Below, one piece after another: positions 50,537 to 58,341 of a stretch of DNA of 64,000 nucleotides. Made by a program: the position numbers and the translations under genes. Each line of letters opens with the position of its first letter. The stretch's first letter is position 1. Origin of the DNA: Oxalicibacterium faecigallinarum (GTDB lineage Bacteria > Pseudomonadota > Gammaproteobacteria > Burkholderiales > Burkholderiaceae_D). Below the pieces are notes generated by a model, which was given only the letters and a program-made list of their open reading frames with translations, ran no database searches and was not told where the DNA came from. The stretch lies in NCBI RefSeq assembly GCF_014635705.1, contig NZ_BMDI01000002.1, forward strand, positions 434,001 to 498,000, read 5' to 3'.

Positions 50537-50633
50537 TTGTTTGGATTGGCCGTTAGACGGCGCAATTGTGCAAGCCGCATATTATGCTTGAAAGCACGCT
50601 TTTGAGCAAGATGAAAGCGCGCTTTCTGCACGT

Positions 50634-52370
50634 TTACTCCGGCATGAGGGAATTGCCGCGGATGCGCTCATAAAGACGGAAGCGTTCGGAGCGATCGGCG
50701 GGACGGCGTCCTTGCCACAATAATTTCCATTCCTTGCCACTACGGGTCATTGTCGGCTCCGAGTCATTGCCACGATGATGGTCCTGAAGGAGATAGTACT
50801 GGCAGTTGCGTTCGCCTTCCTGAGCGAACTGGAGTTTGCCAAAGTAGGCAAAAGAGGCCCGTTGCGCAGCGCCGAGGTTGGTGGCAACACAATGGCTGGT
50901 TTCGGGCAGGATTTTGTCGGCCTGACGGGCAACGATCGCATAGCTCTTGATGTAATTGCCCCACGGCAGCCACAGTGTCATCAGCAGCAGCCAGCACAGG
51001 ATAATTCCGCCAGATGACAAGACGACAGCGCGCCACAACACGGTTGGACGGCGCGAGACGCGCCAGTACACGATCCATATCCAGGCTGCAGTGGCGGCGG
51101 CGGCAAACAAAAAAGTCCAGAGACTGAAATCGGGTTTGAAACCGGGAGCAATCTTGAAGGCATTCTTGGCAAGCTGTGCTGGCCAGCCGGTCTGTTTGGC
51201 TAACCAGCCAATCCAGATCAGGATCGCACAGGTGGACAGCATCATGACTGAGAACCAGTCGACGGCGTTGATGGCACCGCGCTTCATGGTAGGCAAGCCA
51301 AAGGCAGCGAGAATCGCCAGCATTGGCAACAGTGGCAACAAAATGGCTTCTTCGGCGGAAGGATTGAGCAAGGCCGAGATCAGGAGGGCGCCGAGGAAAG
51401 TCAGGGGCAGGGTGATATGGAGCGAATCATGCTGCCGGCGCCATGCATACACGGCCCATATGGCAAAAGGCCAGGCTGGCCAGGCAAACCAGATGGCATT
51501 CTTGAAGAAATACTGTGCGGTAGGTAGAGAGGGGGCGCCGAATTGTGCGTAATTCCACGCCATCCAGTCCTGGTTTGGCGTGCCACCAAACGGTTGGACG
51601 GCGTTGTTGGCAAACAGCCAGAGCGTTGGAATGGCAATAGCCACAGGTGCTGACAGCGGAATTACACGCAGCAGCAATGCGCGGTCACGTGCCAGTGCCA
51701 GACCAATGACACCGATGAATAATGCCGCCGGAATCACCCAGCCGCGAGTGAGCGCCAGTAACCCGAGGACAAAACCCAAGCCGATGGCGCTGCGCCAGGA
51801 ATGGGATTCGAATAAACGTGTGGAAATGTAGAGCGAACAGGCAACCAGCGAAATCTGAAGCGCTTCCGCTGTTGTGCCATGCGAGTGTACGAGCAAGCCC
51901 AGACAGCCAAGGTAAATCAGCAACGCGCCATCGGCCAGCATGCGGCCGAAATCCTTGGGTTCCGGTTGTCCGCCAAATGCCAGCCGCATTGGTTGGGCAT
52001 CCGGACGACGCCCTAACAGGTAGGTGGTGTACCAGACAGCACTCGACCCAAGCAGGAAGAACAGGATAGGTGCAATGCGCGCAGCCATCGGGTCACCGAA
52101 TAGCCCACCAAACAAAATGATGCAGATGGCCCCGAGCCAGTAGGCAAACGGGCCTTCTGCTGGCATTGGCAAGCCGACGATGTGCGGGGCCAGCCAATCC
52201 GACAGGGTGCCGTTCGCCATCGTCCACATGATGCCGAAACCGGACGCGTCGTCCGGTTTCCAGGGATCGCGGCCAACCAGACCGGGCAAAATGTACAACA
52301 GGCAGAGCGCAAACAATGCCCAGCGCGGCAAAGCTTTTGTGGCGGAGGCAGGGAGGCGGACTGGCTTCAT
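50634..52370 (-). CDS. ArnT/PMT-like membrane glycosyltransferase
   Basis: 578-residue polytopic inner-membrane protein. The start MKPVRLPASATKALPRWALF is chosen because the hydrophobic part begins there; the frame extends 35 codons upstream without support. The first loop has the family acidic motif GRDPWKPDDASGFGIMW (catalytic Asp-type, as in DPWKPDEP of ArnT relatives). About twelve membrane segments follow, and there is a soluble C-terminal part with QADKILPETSHCVATNLGAA. Such enzymes transfer sugars from lipid carriers to lipid A or proteins. The substrate is unknown. It stands alone between tRNA-Leu and rpmE2. Confidence 0.8.
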   Translation of the reverse strand: MKPVRLPASATKALPRWALFALCLLYILPGLVGRDPWKPDDASGFGIMWTMANGTLSDWLAPHIVGLPMPAEGPFAYWLGAICIILFGGLFGDPMAARIAPILFFLLGSSAVWYTTYLLGRRPDAQPMRLAFGGQPEPKDFGRMLADGALLIYLGCLGLLVHSHGTTAEALQISLVACSLYISTRLFESHSWRSAIGLGFVLGLLALTRGWVIPAALFIGVIGLALARDRALLLRVIPLSAPVAIAIPTLWLFANNAVQPFGGTPNQDWMAWNYAQFGAPSLPTAQYFFKNAIWFAWPAWPFAIWAVYAWRRQHDSLHITLPLTFLGALLISALLNPSAEEAILLPLLPMLAILAAFGLPTMKRGAINAVDWFSVMMLSTCAILIWIGWLAKQTGWPAQLAKNAFKIAPGFKPDFSLWTFLFAAAATAAWIWIVYWRVSRRPTVLWRAVVLSSGGIILCWLLLMTLWLPWGNYIKSYAIVARQADKILPETSHCVATNLGAAQRASFAYFGKLQFAQEGERNCQYYLLQDHHRGNDSEPTMTRSGKEWKLLWQGRRPADRSERFRLYERIRGNSLMPE

Positions 52371-52510
52371 GAAGGGGGTGGCGGCTTTTGTTATTGTTTC
52401 GGCGTTATTGTGCCGTAAAAGTTCTGTAATCGTGTAACGAGTTGGCTGGCAAGACGTCGATGCACATGCGCACATGGAGTGCGAAGGTTGTGCTTAAGAT
52501 CGTCGATAAC

Positions 52511-52537
52511 AAAAAAGGCAGCCGTAGCTGCCTTTTT
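52511..52537 (-). terminator. Intrinsic terminator after rpmE2
   Basis: aaaaaggcagc and gctgccttttt form an 11-base perfect stem with a 4-base loop. It ends the rpmE2 transcript on the minus strand. Confidence 0.88.
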
Positions 52538-52556
52538 GAATTGCATGCAGGCGAGA

Positions 52557-52823
52557 TTACTCGGCCACTTGCGTTTTGGAACCGACGGAACCGAACTTCT
52601 TGCGGAACTTGTCCACACGACCTGCGGTATCGACGATCTTGTGTTTGCCGGTGTAGAACGGATGCGATTCCGACGTTACCTCAAGCTTGATCAGCGGGTA
52701 GGTTTTGCCGTCGAGTTCGATGCTTTCTTTGGTCTGGATGGTCGAACGGGTGATGAATTTCCAGTCGTTGGACATGTCCTGGAACACGACTTCGCGATAA
52801 TCTGGGTGAATGCCTTCTTTCAT
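52557..52823 (-). CDS. rpmE2: 50S ribosomal protein L31, type B
   Basis: 88-residue ribosomal protein of the zinc-free (C-minus) L31 type. [20 protein letters not shown] is the start, chosen because L31 proteins begin MK-IHP-Y. The sequence lacks the CxxC zinc ligands of type A L31 and has the type B features [21 protein letters not shown]. Upstream on the minus strand one often finds rho; here the accessory island begins within about 300 bases instead. Confidence 0.95.
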   Translation of the reverse strand: MKEGIHPDYREVVFQDMSNDWKFITRSTIQTKESIELDGKTYPLIKLEVTSESHPFYTGKHKIVDTAGRVDKFRKKFGSVGSKTQVAE

Positions 52824-53027
52824 GCTTGCCTCTAAATGTGTGAGTAGCCAATCGTCACTTCGTCGGTCTGCGCTGCTTCTTGACCCGATTGCGATCACTT
52901 GCCCGGTTGGAAATAGCCGCAGATTATACAATAAAATCATCAACTTGCGACAGTAAGTCAGCGCTTTGGCAGTGGGGTTCGCGGGCTGGATTGCATGATC
53001 ATGTTGCTTGAATGTTACGCGTACATG

Positions 53028-53055
53028 AAAAAAGCCCGGTAAACCGGGCTTTTTA
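53028..53055. terminator. Intrinsic terminator at the island edge
   Basis: aaaaaagcccggt (53028-53040) pairs with accgggct plus T-run (53043-53054). It is readable on both strands. It lies between rpmE2 and the island and would fit the end of a minus-strand gene now displaced. Confidence 0.82.
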
Positions 53056-53096
53056 TTGGTGCAACGCTCTTATGTAGCAACTGCCCTTTAAGTTTC

Positions 53097-53130
53097 TTAG
53101 TCATAGCCGCAAACTAGCGGCTATGACTAA
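53097..53130 (+). repeat. 14-base perfect inverted repeat over a start codon
   Basis: TTAGTCATAGCCGC (53097-53110) and GCGGCTATGACTAA (53117-53130) are perfect inverted copies around a 6-base centre. The right arm contains the ATG (53123) of the coiled-coil protein, so the hairpin may control its translation or be an operator. Confidence 0.8.
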
Positions 53131-53644
53131 TCGTATTCCTCCATCATTAAAGTGGCTTGTTACTAAGCGCGCCCGTATCGCTGGCCAGATTCAAAAGGCC
53201 GAAAAAGCGTTGTGGGAAATTGAAGTTGCCCAGCAAGAGATTGAGGTGCTTAAGGCGGACTTGCTTAGCATTGACCGTACTATTCTGCTACACGATATTC
53301 CTATTGATCCTGCAAGAATCCCTTCATTAGAAACTAGGAATGCGCCACATAAATTCAAACACGGCGGCATTACCAAAGCAATCTACAAAGCATTGAGGCA
53401 AGCAGGCAATGAATCGCTGACGACCACGCAAATAACGGCTGCCGTTGCGCTAGCCAGCACGACAGAGCTTGATTACTCAGAGTTGATAGAGCTTCGATAC
53501 GCTGTTCGCAAACTTTTACGTCGCAAATTTGCTGATGGCAAGGTCGAACGTCTGCATCCCGCTAAAACATGTGTAGAAGGCAGGTGGCGCCTAAAAGATT
53601 GGGACGGGCCTGCAAGAATTGGCCGACCGTCCACTAAAGCATGA
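53123..53644 (+). CDS. Hypothetical coiled-coil/winged-helix protein
   Basis: 173 residues, unrecognised family. N-terminal about 60 residues form a likely coiled coil (ARIAGQIQKAEKALWEIEVA, heptad pattern). The C-terminal half looks like a DNA-binding helical domain: GGITKAIYKALRQAGNESLT, TTQITAAVALAS and RYAVRKLLRRKFADGKVERL. Its start lies in a 14-base palindrome and has no visible ribosome binding site. It ends inside the 3' end of the convergent IS1595 transposase (11-base overlap). That tight packing raises the possibility that it is a passenger gene of the insertion element. Function unknown. Confidence 0.6.
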   Translation: MTNRIPPSLKWLVTKRARIAGQIQKAEKALWEIEVAQQEIEVLKADLLSIDRTILLHDIPIDPARIPSLETRNAPHKFKHGGITKAIYKALRQAGNESLTTTQITAAVALASTTELDYSELIELRYAVRKLLRRKFADGKVERLHPAKTCVEGRWRLKDWDGPARIGRPSTKA

Positions 53645-54725
53645 GCAATTCCATTTCACGATGGTGGCCTTGGAAGTAGCCACGCCACCAGCGCGAAAGA
53701 CCATTTTTCATGATTTTACAAAATAGATCCGTGAGCTTTTGTCTTTCTGACATACGGCGGACATCTTCACGCCAAGCCATTTCATTAGCTAAATCCATTA
53801 AATATTTTGGTTCAATACGGTGTACGGTGCCATATTCGCACCTTCTTAACCTACTGAAAAAAGATTCCGCCTGATTGTCATTAACACCTTCCGGCGTCTG
53901 GAACATTTCTGAATGCGGTACCGCTTCATGTTCCCACCATGCCGCTAGTTGCCCATAGGCGGGATTCTCATCTGTCCAGATGTACGCATCTTCCCCAATA
54001 TAACGGTGCGCCAACTCAATAGCATCACGCTCATTTTCGCTCATTGCGACTGATACGATCGTTCGACGCGCTCCTTGACCTTTTTCCGGGTACACGTCAC
54101 GAAACACCATCACGATGCGACGTTTCTTCCGCCGCTCTATATTTTCTTTGCTGTATGCATAAGAACGCTTTCTTCTTCGACTCTTCAGTTCAGGATTAAG
54201 AATGCCTTCGACTTTGCCAGCGATCGCTGCGTGATCAGGCCGGTTTCGATAATTTTTCTTGCGTGGCTTTCCTCCAAAATGACCACCATCAATTTGTACT
54301 TGCCCTGTCAGTTTCTCCACCGATCGATTACGAAGCAAACATTCCCGAAGTTTTCCAATAAAGGCAAATGCTGTCTTGAAATTCACGTTAATTTCTCGTG
54401 ACAATTGGACTGCTGACTTACCTTTCGCCCCTGACAAGTACAACGCAATACCCAGCATCATTTTGTGAAAAGACATTTTTCGAGAATCGAATGGTGTGCC
54501 GCTTGTCACACTAAAGCAGCGATCACAATGTTTGCATCGCCATTGACGGCGCTTGGCGCGGAAGTAATGTGAGTCGATGGCTCCGCAAGACGGGCAGGTT
54601 TGAACATCTCTTCCTCCCCATCTTTGCTCTACAAAAAACCAGAATGCATCCTCTTCAGACCAGCCTGCAATGTCATAAGCGCAGAGATCACGAGAAGCAG
54701 AAGTTAATAAAAAATGTTGCGCCAT
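53634..54725 (-). mobile_element. IS1595-family transposase gene
   Basis: 363-residue transposase of the ISXO2-like type from ATG 54725 (MAQHFLLTSASRDLCAYDIA). AAGGAAG lies a few bases upstream. The N-terminal zinc ribbon has CPSCG (DVQTCPSCGAIDSHYF) and CKHCDRC. The catalytic DDE-type residues are in VQIDGGHFGGKPRKK (Asp), YIWTDENPAYGQ (Asp) and VNDNQAESFFSRLRR (Asn/Glu). It appears intact. Terminal inverted repeats were not identified with confidence, so the element ends are not given. The neighbouring coiled-coil gene and the 54.8 kb hairpins may belong to it. Confidence 0.93.
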
Positions 54726-54906
54726 GCTGCTTCCTTCTGGGCAAAGAATGCCCTCGCACGTCTTACGACGCATCGATTTGGTAAGCACACACATTTCAAA
54801 GGACGTGAAAGGTCCCTTGCCGATATAACTGCGACAAATAAGATGTGTGCGGGAATGTAGGGCTTGACGCGAAGCGCGAGTAGACGGAAACTGCAGATTC
54901 CTAGGC

Positions 54907-54961
54907 CGTTGGTTTCACTACCGACGCGAGCGCGGCAAGTCGAAAGGCTTGTCGCGTTTTT
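54907..54961 (+). terminator. Double hairpin ending in an intrinsic terminator
   Basis: Hairpin one pairs CGTTGGT (54907-54913) with ACCGACG (54920-54926), with one G-U pair. Hairpin two pairs CGCGGCAAG (54931-54939) with CTTGTCGCG (54948-54956), with one G-U pair, followed by five T. It could be the 3' end of a small RNA read on the plus strand, or the end of an element. No clear promoter precedes it. Confidence 0.55.
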
Positions 54962-55080
54962 ACATATTGGCTCTCCTTATAGAAGTGATGTTTCGCACTT
55001 TCAGATAAATTGCCGATCTTGAGTTGAGTTAGTGCTAGAGTTCAAAGCCAATGTCGATGGGATAGAACCATTTTGATTTT

Positions 55081-55118
55081 TTGCATATTGCAATGCAAAT
55101 TGATGCAACAAGATGCAA
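55081..55118. repeat. TGCAA repeat cluster (operator candidate)
   Basis: TTGCAT (55081-55086) and ATGCAA (55093-55098) form an inverted pair. GATGCAA (55102-55108) and GATGCAA (55112-55118) are direct repeats with a 10-base period. All lie 37-75 bases before the -35 of the small RNA promoter, on one helical face, typical of activator or cooperative repressor sites. Confidence 0.5.
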
Positions 55119-55154
55119 TCGTCCCTGCAAGCATGGAAATGCTCGCTGCATGGC

Positions 55155-55182
55155 TTGACAATAGGGGATGGGAGAATAGAAT
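55155..55182 (+). promoter_or_regulatory. Sigma-70-type promoter for the small RNA candidate
   Basis: A perfect -35 TTGACA (55155-55160), a 16-base spacer, and -10 TAGAAT (55177-55182). The predicted start is about 55189. Confidence 0.65.
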
Positions 55183-55188
55183 AGGAAC

Positions 55189-55252
55189 CAGATCTTCAAT
55201 CTGTGTTTCCCCAAAACGGCCCAAGTCTGCAAACTTGGGCCGTTTGTCTTTC
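55189..55252 (+). ncRNA. Candidate small RNA (about 64 nt)
   Basis: From the predicted start, a small 5' hairpin CAGAT-cttca-ATCTG is followed by a single-stranded tgtttcccc segment. The strong terminator stem follows: aaacggcccaagt (55214-55226) pairs perfectly with acttgggccgttt (55233-55245). No start codon with a ribosome binding site is present inside. The unit promoter, short body and terminator is what a stand-alone small RNA looks like. The family is unknown. It lies between the IS1595 transposase and the AlpA-like regulator. Confidence 0.6.
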
Positions 55253-55343
55253 TATCTCCGAGTTTCTATAAAGTTCTCATGAGATTGCACCTGTCTTTCT
55301 GCTTAGTTTTGAGTTGATTTAATCAAGAGACACCCATCGATTT

Positions 55344-55535
55344 TCAATGATCTTTAATAATCTGGTCATTGATTCTTTTGACCACCCACTGTTCTACGTC
55401 ATCTTTACGCCAGCGCCTTACATGGCCGACGCGAAATCCGGCAGGAAGATCTCCCTTCTTATCCAGGGTGTCGAGGGTTCGAACAGATACTCCAAGAAAT
55501 TTGGCAAATTGTTTTGCGCCAATCAGTTCATTCAT
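55344..55535 (-). CDS. AlpA/excisionase-like helix-turn-helix protein
   Basis: 63 residues from ATG 55535 (MNELIGAKQFAKFLGVSVRT); GGGGA lies 7 bases upstream. A MerR/AlpA-like winged helix-turn-helix is clear: IGAKQFAKFLGVSVRTLDTLDKKGDLPAGFRVGHVRRWRKDDVEQWV can be split as KQFAKFLGVSVRTLDTLDKK (helices 1-2) and RVGHVRRWRKDDVEQWV (wing and end). Such proteins regulate phage or island excision. It diverges from the 378-residue unknown gene and faces the small RNA region, so it may bind the TGCAA repeats or the shared promoter region. Confidence 0.82.
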   Translation of the reverse strand: MNELIGAKQFAKFLGVSVRTLDTLDKKGDLPAGFRVGHVRRWRKDDVEQWVVKRINDQIIKDH

Positions 55536-55623
55536 ACCTAAATCCCCAGACAATTTTTCAGACAGTTGCGTTTACTTTCCTCTTCGATAGAAAATAAATC
55601 AAAGGTATAAAAAAACATCAAAA

Positions 55624-56760
55624 ATGAAGTTTTCGAAAAAGCAGGCATTCTATGTATTAGAGGGACTACGAACCGTTCATATAATGGCTTTGGAAGCCGG
55701 CGCTTACGTAGATTACGACGAAGAGCCCCTGTGCATCGATGGGGAGTTCTATGAGAGATTTCTCTCGCCTCTACCTCAGATTTTGGAAATAAGTACTGAA
55801 GAGTTTGGGTATGAAATCCATTCAGTATTCATTGCCATGCAAAAAAGACTCCTTTCCAGAATTAAGTCTGACCTTCCAGAGGTTATGTCTGAAGTATTTT
55901 TTGACCCTCACGAAGGACGTCGCTCATTGATTCAGCGTTTAGAAAGCCCATTTCTTGAAAACCATCAAGAGCGGCTCAATTTTCGCAATCCCGAAAAAAT
56001 AGGTCGTCGAGCGTTTGAGACGATACGTAAATCTCCGCGCAATATGTTTTCATTGCCCACCGTGGTGAGAGGCCTGGCATTAATTGGATGGACATCGAAA
56101 TATGTAAGAGATCGTCGTAAATGTTTGTTTTGTCCGGCACAAACTGATCTTGAAACTAAAGGGAAATACTGTCATCGACATAGTCAAAGTGATCCCAATA
56201 CGGAAGACCGGACAGCATCTAGACTCTACATGCAGTATCGAGTAGGGAAAAAAGCTCGACAACTTGCGGATGAACTAGGTATTCAAACGCAGCCAAAAAC
56301 CAAATCCATTTTGTCAGAGCCTAGTCACCTTCGAACAATGATGGATGTACTGGTACCTATAGAGATGTCAGAGGGTTTAGATGGGTCGGCGAAGCTTGAG
56401 AGTACTCAGAAATATTTACTAGAGCATTGCCCGCGTGTCTTGCACAAGCTTGGTGGCCAATCAATACTCCAGCTAAAGTATGAAGAGCTAGGCGAAAAAA
56501 TCAGAGAGGTGTTAAATCCCTATAGATTTAAATTAGATCATTTGCAGTCACATATACAGTCGTTTGAAGAGTGGTTCTCTCTAGAAGAATTGGTACAACC
56601 AGGTATTCGTGGTGCAGGAAAGAAGATGCGTTCACGTGTTAGCAAAGCGGCAGAATTAGCGACGGCTGGATATCGTCAAGTTGAGATTGCAAAAATTATG
56701 GGGGTGCAAGAATCGACCGTATCGAATTGGGCAAGAAAATATAAGAATCACGGTATGTGA
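55624..56760 (+). CDS. Unrecognised 378-residue protein with zinc-finger-like motif and C-terminal HTH
   Basis: It starts MKFSKKQAFYVLEGLRTVHI in AT-rich DNA. There is no clear ribosome binding site. A putative metal-binding motif is centred near residue 170-195: CLFCPAQTDLETKGKYCHRH (CxxC then CxxH). Residues about 345-378 hold a helix-turn-helix like that of recombinases: GYRQVEIAKIMGVQESTVSN. A mostly helical middle part has no recognised domain. It is divergent from the AlpA-like gene. A phage/island regulator or a nucleic-acid-binding defence component is possible, but neither is shown. Confidence 0.65.
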   Translation: MKFSKKQAFYVLEGLRTVHIMALEAGAYVDYDEEPLCIDGEFYERFLSPLPQILEISTEEFGYEIHSVFIAMQKRLLSRIKSDLPEVMSEVFFDPHEGRRSLIQRLESPFLENHQERLNFRNPEKIGRRAFETIRKSPRNMFSLPTVVRGLALIGWTSKYVRDRRKCLFCPAQTDLETKGKYCHRHSQSDPNTEDRTASRLYMQYRVGKKARQLADELGIQTQPKTKSILSEPSHLRTMMDVLVPIEMSEGLDGSAKLESTQKYLLEHCPRVLHKLGGQSILQLKYEELGEKIREVLNPYRFKLDHLQSHIQSFEEWFSLEELVQPGIRGAGKKMRSRVSKAAELATAGYRQVEIAKIMGVQESTVSNWARKYKNHGM

Positions 56761-57052
56761 GTTTTACGTCGAGATATTCCGTCTTTTCATCGACTCATTC
56801 ATTCAATGAAGGAGTATCCGCATCAAAATTGCCACCAAATAGCAATCTAAAGTTGCCACTGATTCGCGATGGGTAATGTCTGCTATCGGCGGCAAGAGCA
56901 GTCATTCGCCAAGAGGAACAATCAGATGGTACGCTAGCAGCAAAGCGACAGACCATATTCTCGTTTCGTTTGCCAAGCGAGTTTTATGCGGTGCTGAAAC
57001 TTACCAAGTGGCCTTGATTCAACCTCTTCACTGAGTATCCAAAAATCCCGGA
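56761..57052. other. 292-base gap with degraded insertion-like remnant
   Basis: No open gene is seen. It has two TTGCCAC copies about 26 bases apart and a motif tctgctatcggcggcaagagcagtc, shown here only in part, that resembles repetitive intergenic DNA seen beside insertion sequences in Burkholderiales. This is recall rather than a search result. The DUF4365 gene begins at its end without a clear ribosome binding site. Confidence 0.35.
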
Positions 57053-57997
57053 ATGCCAACACCTCAAACAGAACGATTAGGCGTATCAGCGCTAGACCAT
57101 TTCTTCTCTGAACAAGGATGGCTTTTTCGAGAGCAGTCGACGCATGATTATGGGATCGATGCCCACATTGAGATCGTGGAAAATGAGCGCCCGACTGGCA
57201 AACTGATTGCTCTCCAGATTAAGAGCGGCACAAGCTTCTTCAAAGAGGAAACGGCCGACTCATACGTCTTCAGAACCGATGATAAGCACGTGGCTTATTG
57301 GGTCGGTCATTCAATGCCTGTAGTGCTTGTCCTCTATAACCCTGATACGAAGACAGCTCATTGGCAACAAATCACCCGCAAACTCGTCAAAAACACGGGA
57401 AAGAAGTGGAAGATCAAAGTTCCGAAGATCGACATGCTGGCCAATCCGGAGTACACGTTGAAGGGGCTTAAGTCGCTTACCCAACTTGAGCCGTACGTTC
57501 GCCGTCTGAACAGACTTCGCATAGACCGTCACTGGATGGATCTCATTAGCAAAGGTGTTCAGGTCCGAATAACTTTTGAAGACTGGGTAAACAAATCACT
57601 GCCACGCTATCAAGTCACAATTTACACTGACGATGAAACGGAGACATGGCCAACGCTATACGCACCAGGCGTACGATTAAAAGGGATGCTTCATCACTTC
57701 TTTCCGTGGGCTAAGTACAAGGTAGACGAGGACGCGTATCAGGCAGAAGCGGAAGATCGTCGGGAGGCAGAGCGCTACTCGTATCACGATCCAGAAACGG
57801 GAAAGACTTACTACAGTCAAGATTTTGACGAGTGGATAAAGCCACCGCAAGGTCTTGTTCCTGTTTCGGAAAACGGCGAGACTACAAACTACGTTTTGAT
57901 TCTATCGTTGAATAAGTTTGGGCGGAGCTTCATGCTCCTCGATGATTATCTGTCAGATCCGGAAGCGCCTGAGACGATCGGATTCACGTTGGAGTGA
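57053..57997 (+). CDS. DUF4365 nuclease-like protein
   Basis: 314 residues. The N-terminal DUF4365 domain starts MPTPQTERLGVSALDHFFSE and carries a restriction-endonuclease-like pattern: the Asp in TQTHDYGIDAHIEIVE-type sequence (STHDYGIDAHIEIVEN) and the QxK in LIALQIKSGTSFF. EERPTGKLIAL-type strands lie between. This domain is often found in defence islands, sometimes fused to other domains. The C-terminal half (about 150-314) has no recognised domain and is rich in Lys and acidic residues (VDEDAYQAEAEDRREAERYS). No methylase or helicase partner is next to it, so it may act alone. It is within the horizontally acquired island. Confidence 0.75.
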   Translation: MPTPQTERLGVSALDHFFSEQGWLFREQSTHDYGIDAHIEIVENERPTGKLIALQIKSGTSFFKEETADSYVFRTDDKHVAYWVGHSMPVVLVLYNPDTKTAHWQQITRKLVKNTGKKWKIKVPKIDMLANPEYTLKGLKSLTQLEPYVRRLNRLRIDRHWMDLISKGVQVRITFEDWVNKSLPRYQVTIYTDDETETWPTLYAPGVRLKGMLHHFFPWAKYKVDEDAYQAEAEDRREAERYSYHDPETGKTYYSQDFDEWIKPPQGLVPVSENGETTNYVLILSLNKFGRSFMLLDDYLSDPEAPETIGFTLE

Positions 57998-58000
57998 ACT

Positions 58001-58087
58001 GTGAATTACTATGATCTAATCGTATATAAGGTGAGCGACGGCAACGGGTCGAAAGCGGATTGTATGACGACAAAGAAATCACGTTAG
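58001..58087 (+). CDS. Possible 28-codon ORF after DUF4365
   Basis: GTG start at 58001, three bases after the DUF4365 stop, with ggag 7 bases upstream. The peptide starts VNYYDLIVYKVSDGNGSKAD and ends at a TAG at 58085. It could be translationally coupled to the nuclease-like gene. Length and lack of similarity leave it weak. Confidence 0.25.
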   Translation: MNYYDLIVYKVSDGNGSKADCMTTKKSR

Positions 58088-58341
58088 TGTAGTGAACTAG
58101 CGATTGATAACTTTACGTGCACCAGAAAAACGTCAACCATGAGGTGGAGTTCGTAGTCGTCCAGTTTTTGACCTGCCTGAAGCTTGTTGGATATCGCATC
58201 TAACATCTTGTCGCCCGTACTGCCATCACCGACAACATCAAGTGCCAATTCCAAGTGTTTTCCCGTTAGAGGTTCAGCTCTCTTCAGACGACGTTTAATG
58301 TGCCCGTACCGAGCGCTTGCGCTTTTCAATGCATCTGCCAT
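58084..58341 (-). CDS. Small hypothetical protein
   Basis: 85 residues from ATG 58341 (MADALKSASARYGHIKRRLK); GGAGAG lies 5 bases before it, a strong ribosome binding site. The peptide continues GKHLELALDVVGDGSTGDKM, then NKLQAGQKLDDYELHLMVDV and ends FLVHVKLSIASSLH, a mostly helical protein with a basic N-terminus. Convergent with the DUF4365 gene. No family recognised. Position suggests it belongs to the same island. Confidence 0.65.
   Translation of the reverse strand: MADALKSASARYGHIKRRLKRAEPLTGKHLELALDVVGDGSTGDKMLDAISNKLQAGQKLDDYELHLMVDVFLVHVKLSIASSLH

Larger units (their letters stand above)
54726..55343. other. 618-base gene-free region with two structured transcripts
   Basis: Between the transposase start and the AlpA-like gene no protein-coding frame is convincing. 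It holds two hairpins ending in a terminator (54907-54961), a cluster of TGCAA-type repeats (55081-55118), a sigma-70 promoter (55155-55182) and a short transcript unit closed by a strong terminator (to about 55252). These are listed separately. Confidence 0.7.

Noticed and set aside
53060-54900. Terminal inverted repeats and target duplication of the IS1595 element
   Set aside because: Partial matches (tcttat and tgt-gca) at about 53068 and 54840 need a gap and mismatches, and no 8-base duplication flanks them. The ends were therefore not called.
54900-56760. Retron (reverse transcriptase plus msr-msd RNA)
   Set aside because: Structured RNA lies near a gene of unknown function, but the protein lacks a YxDD reverse-transcriptase motif.
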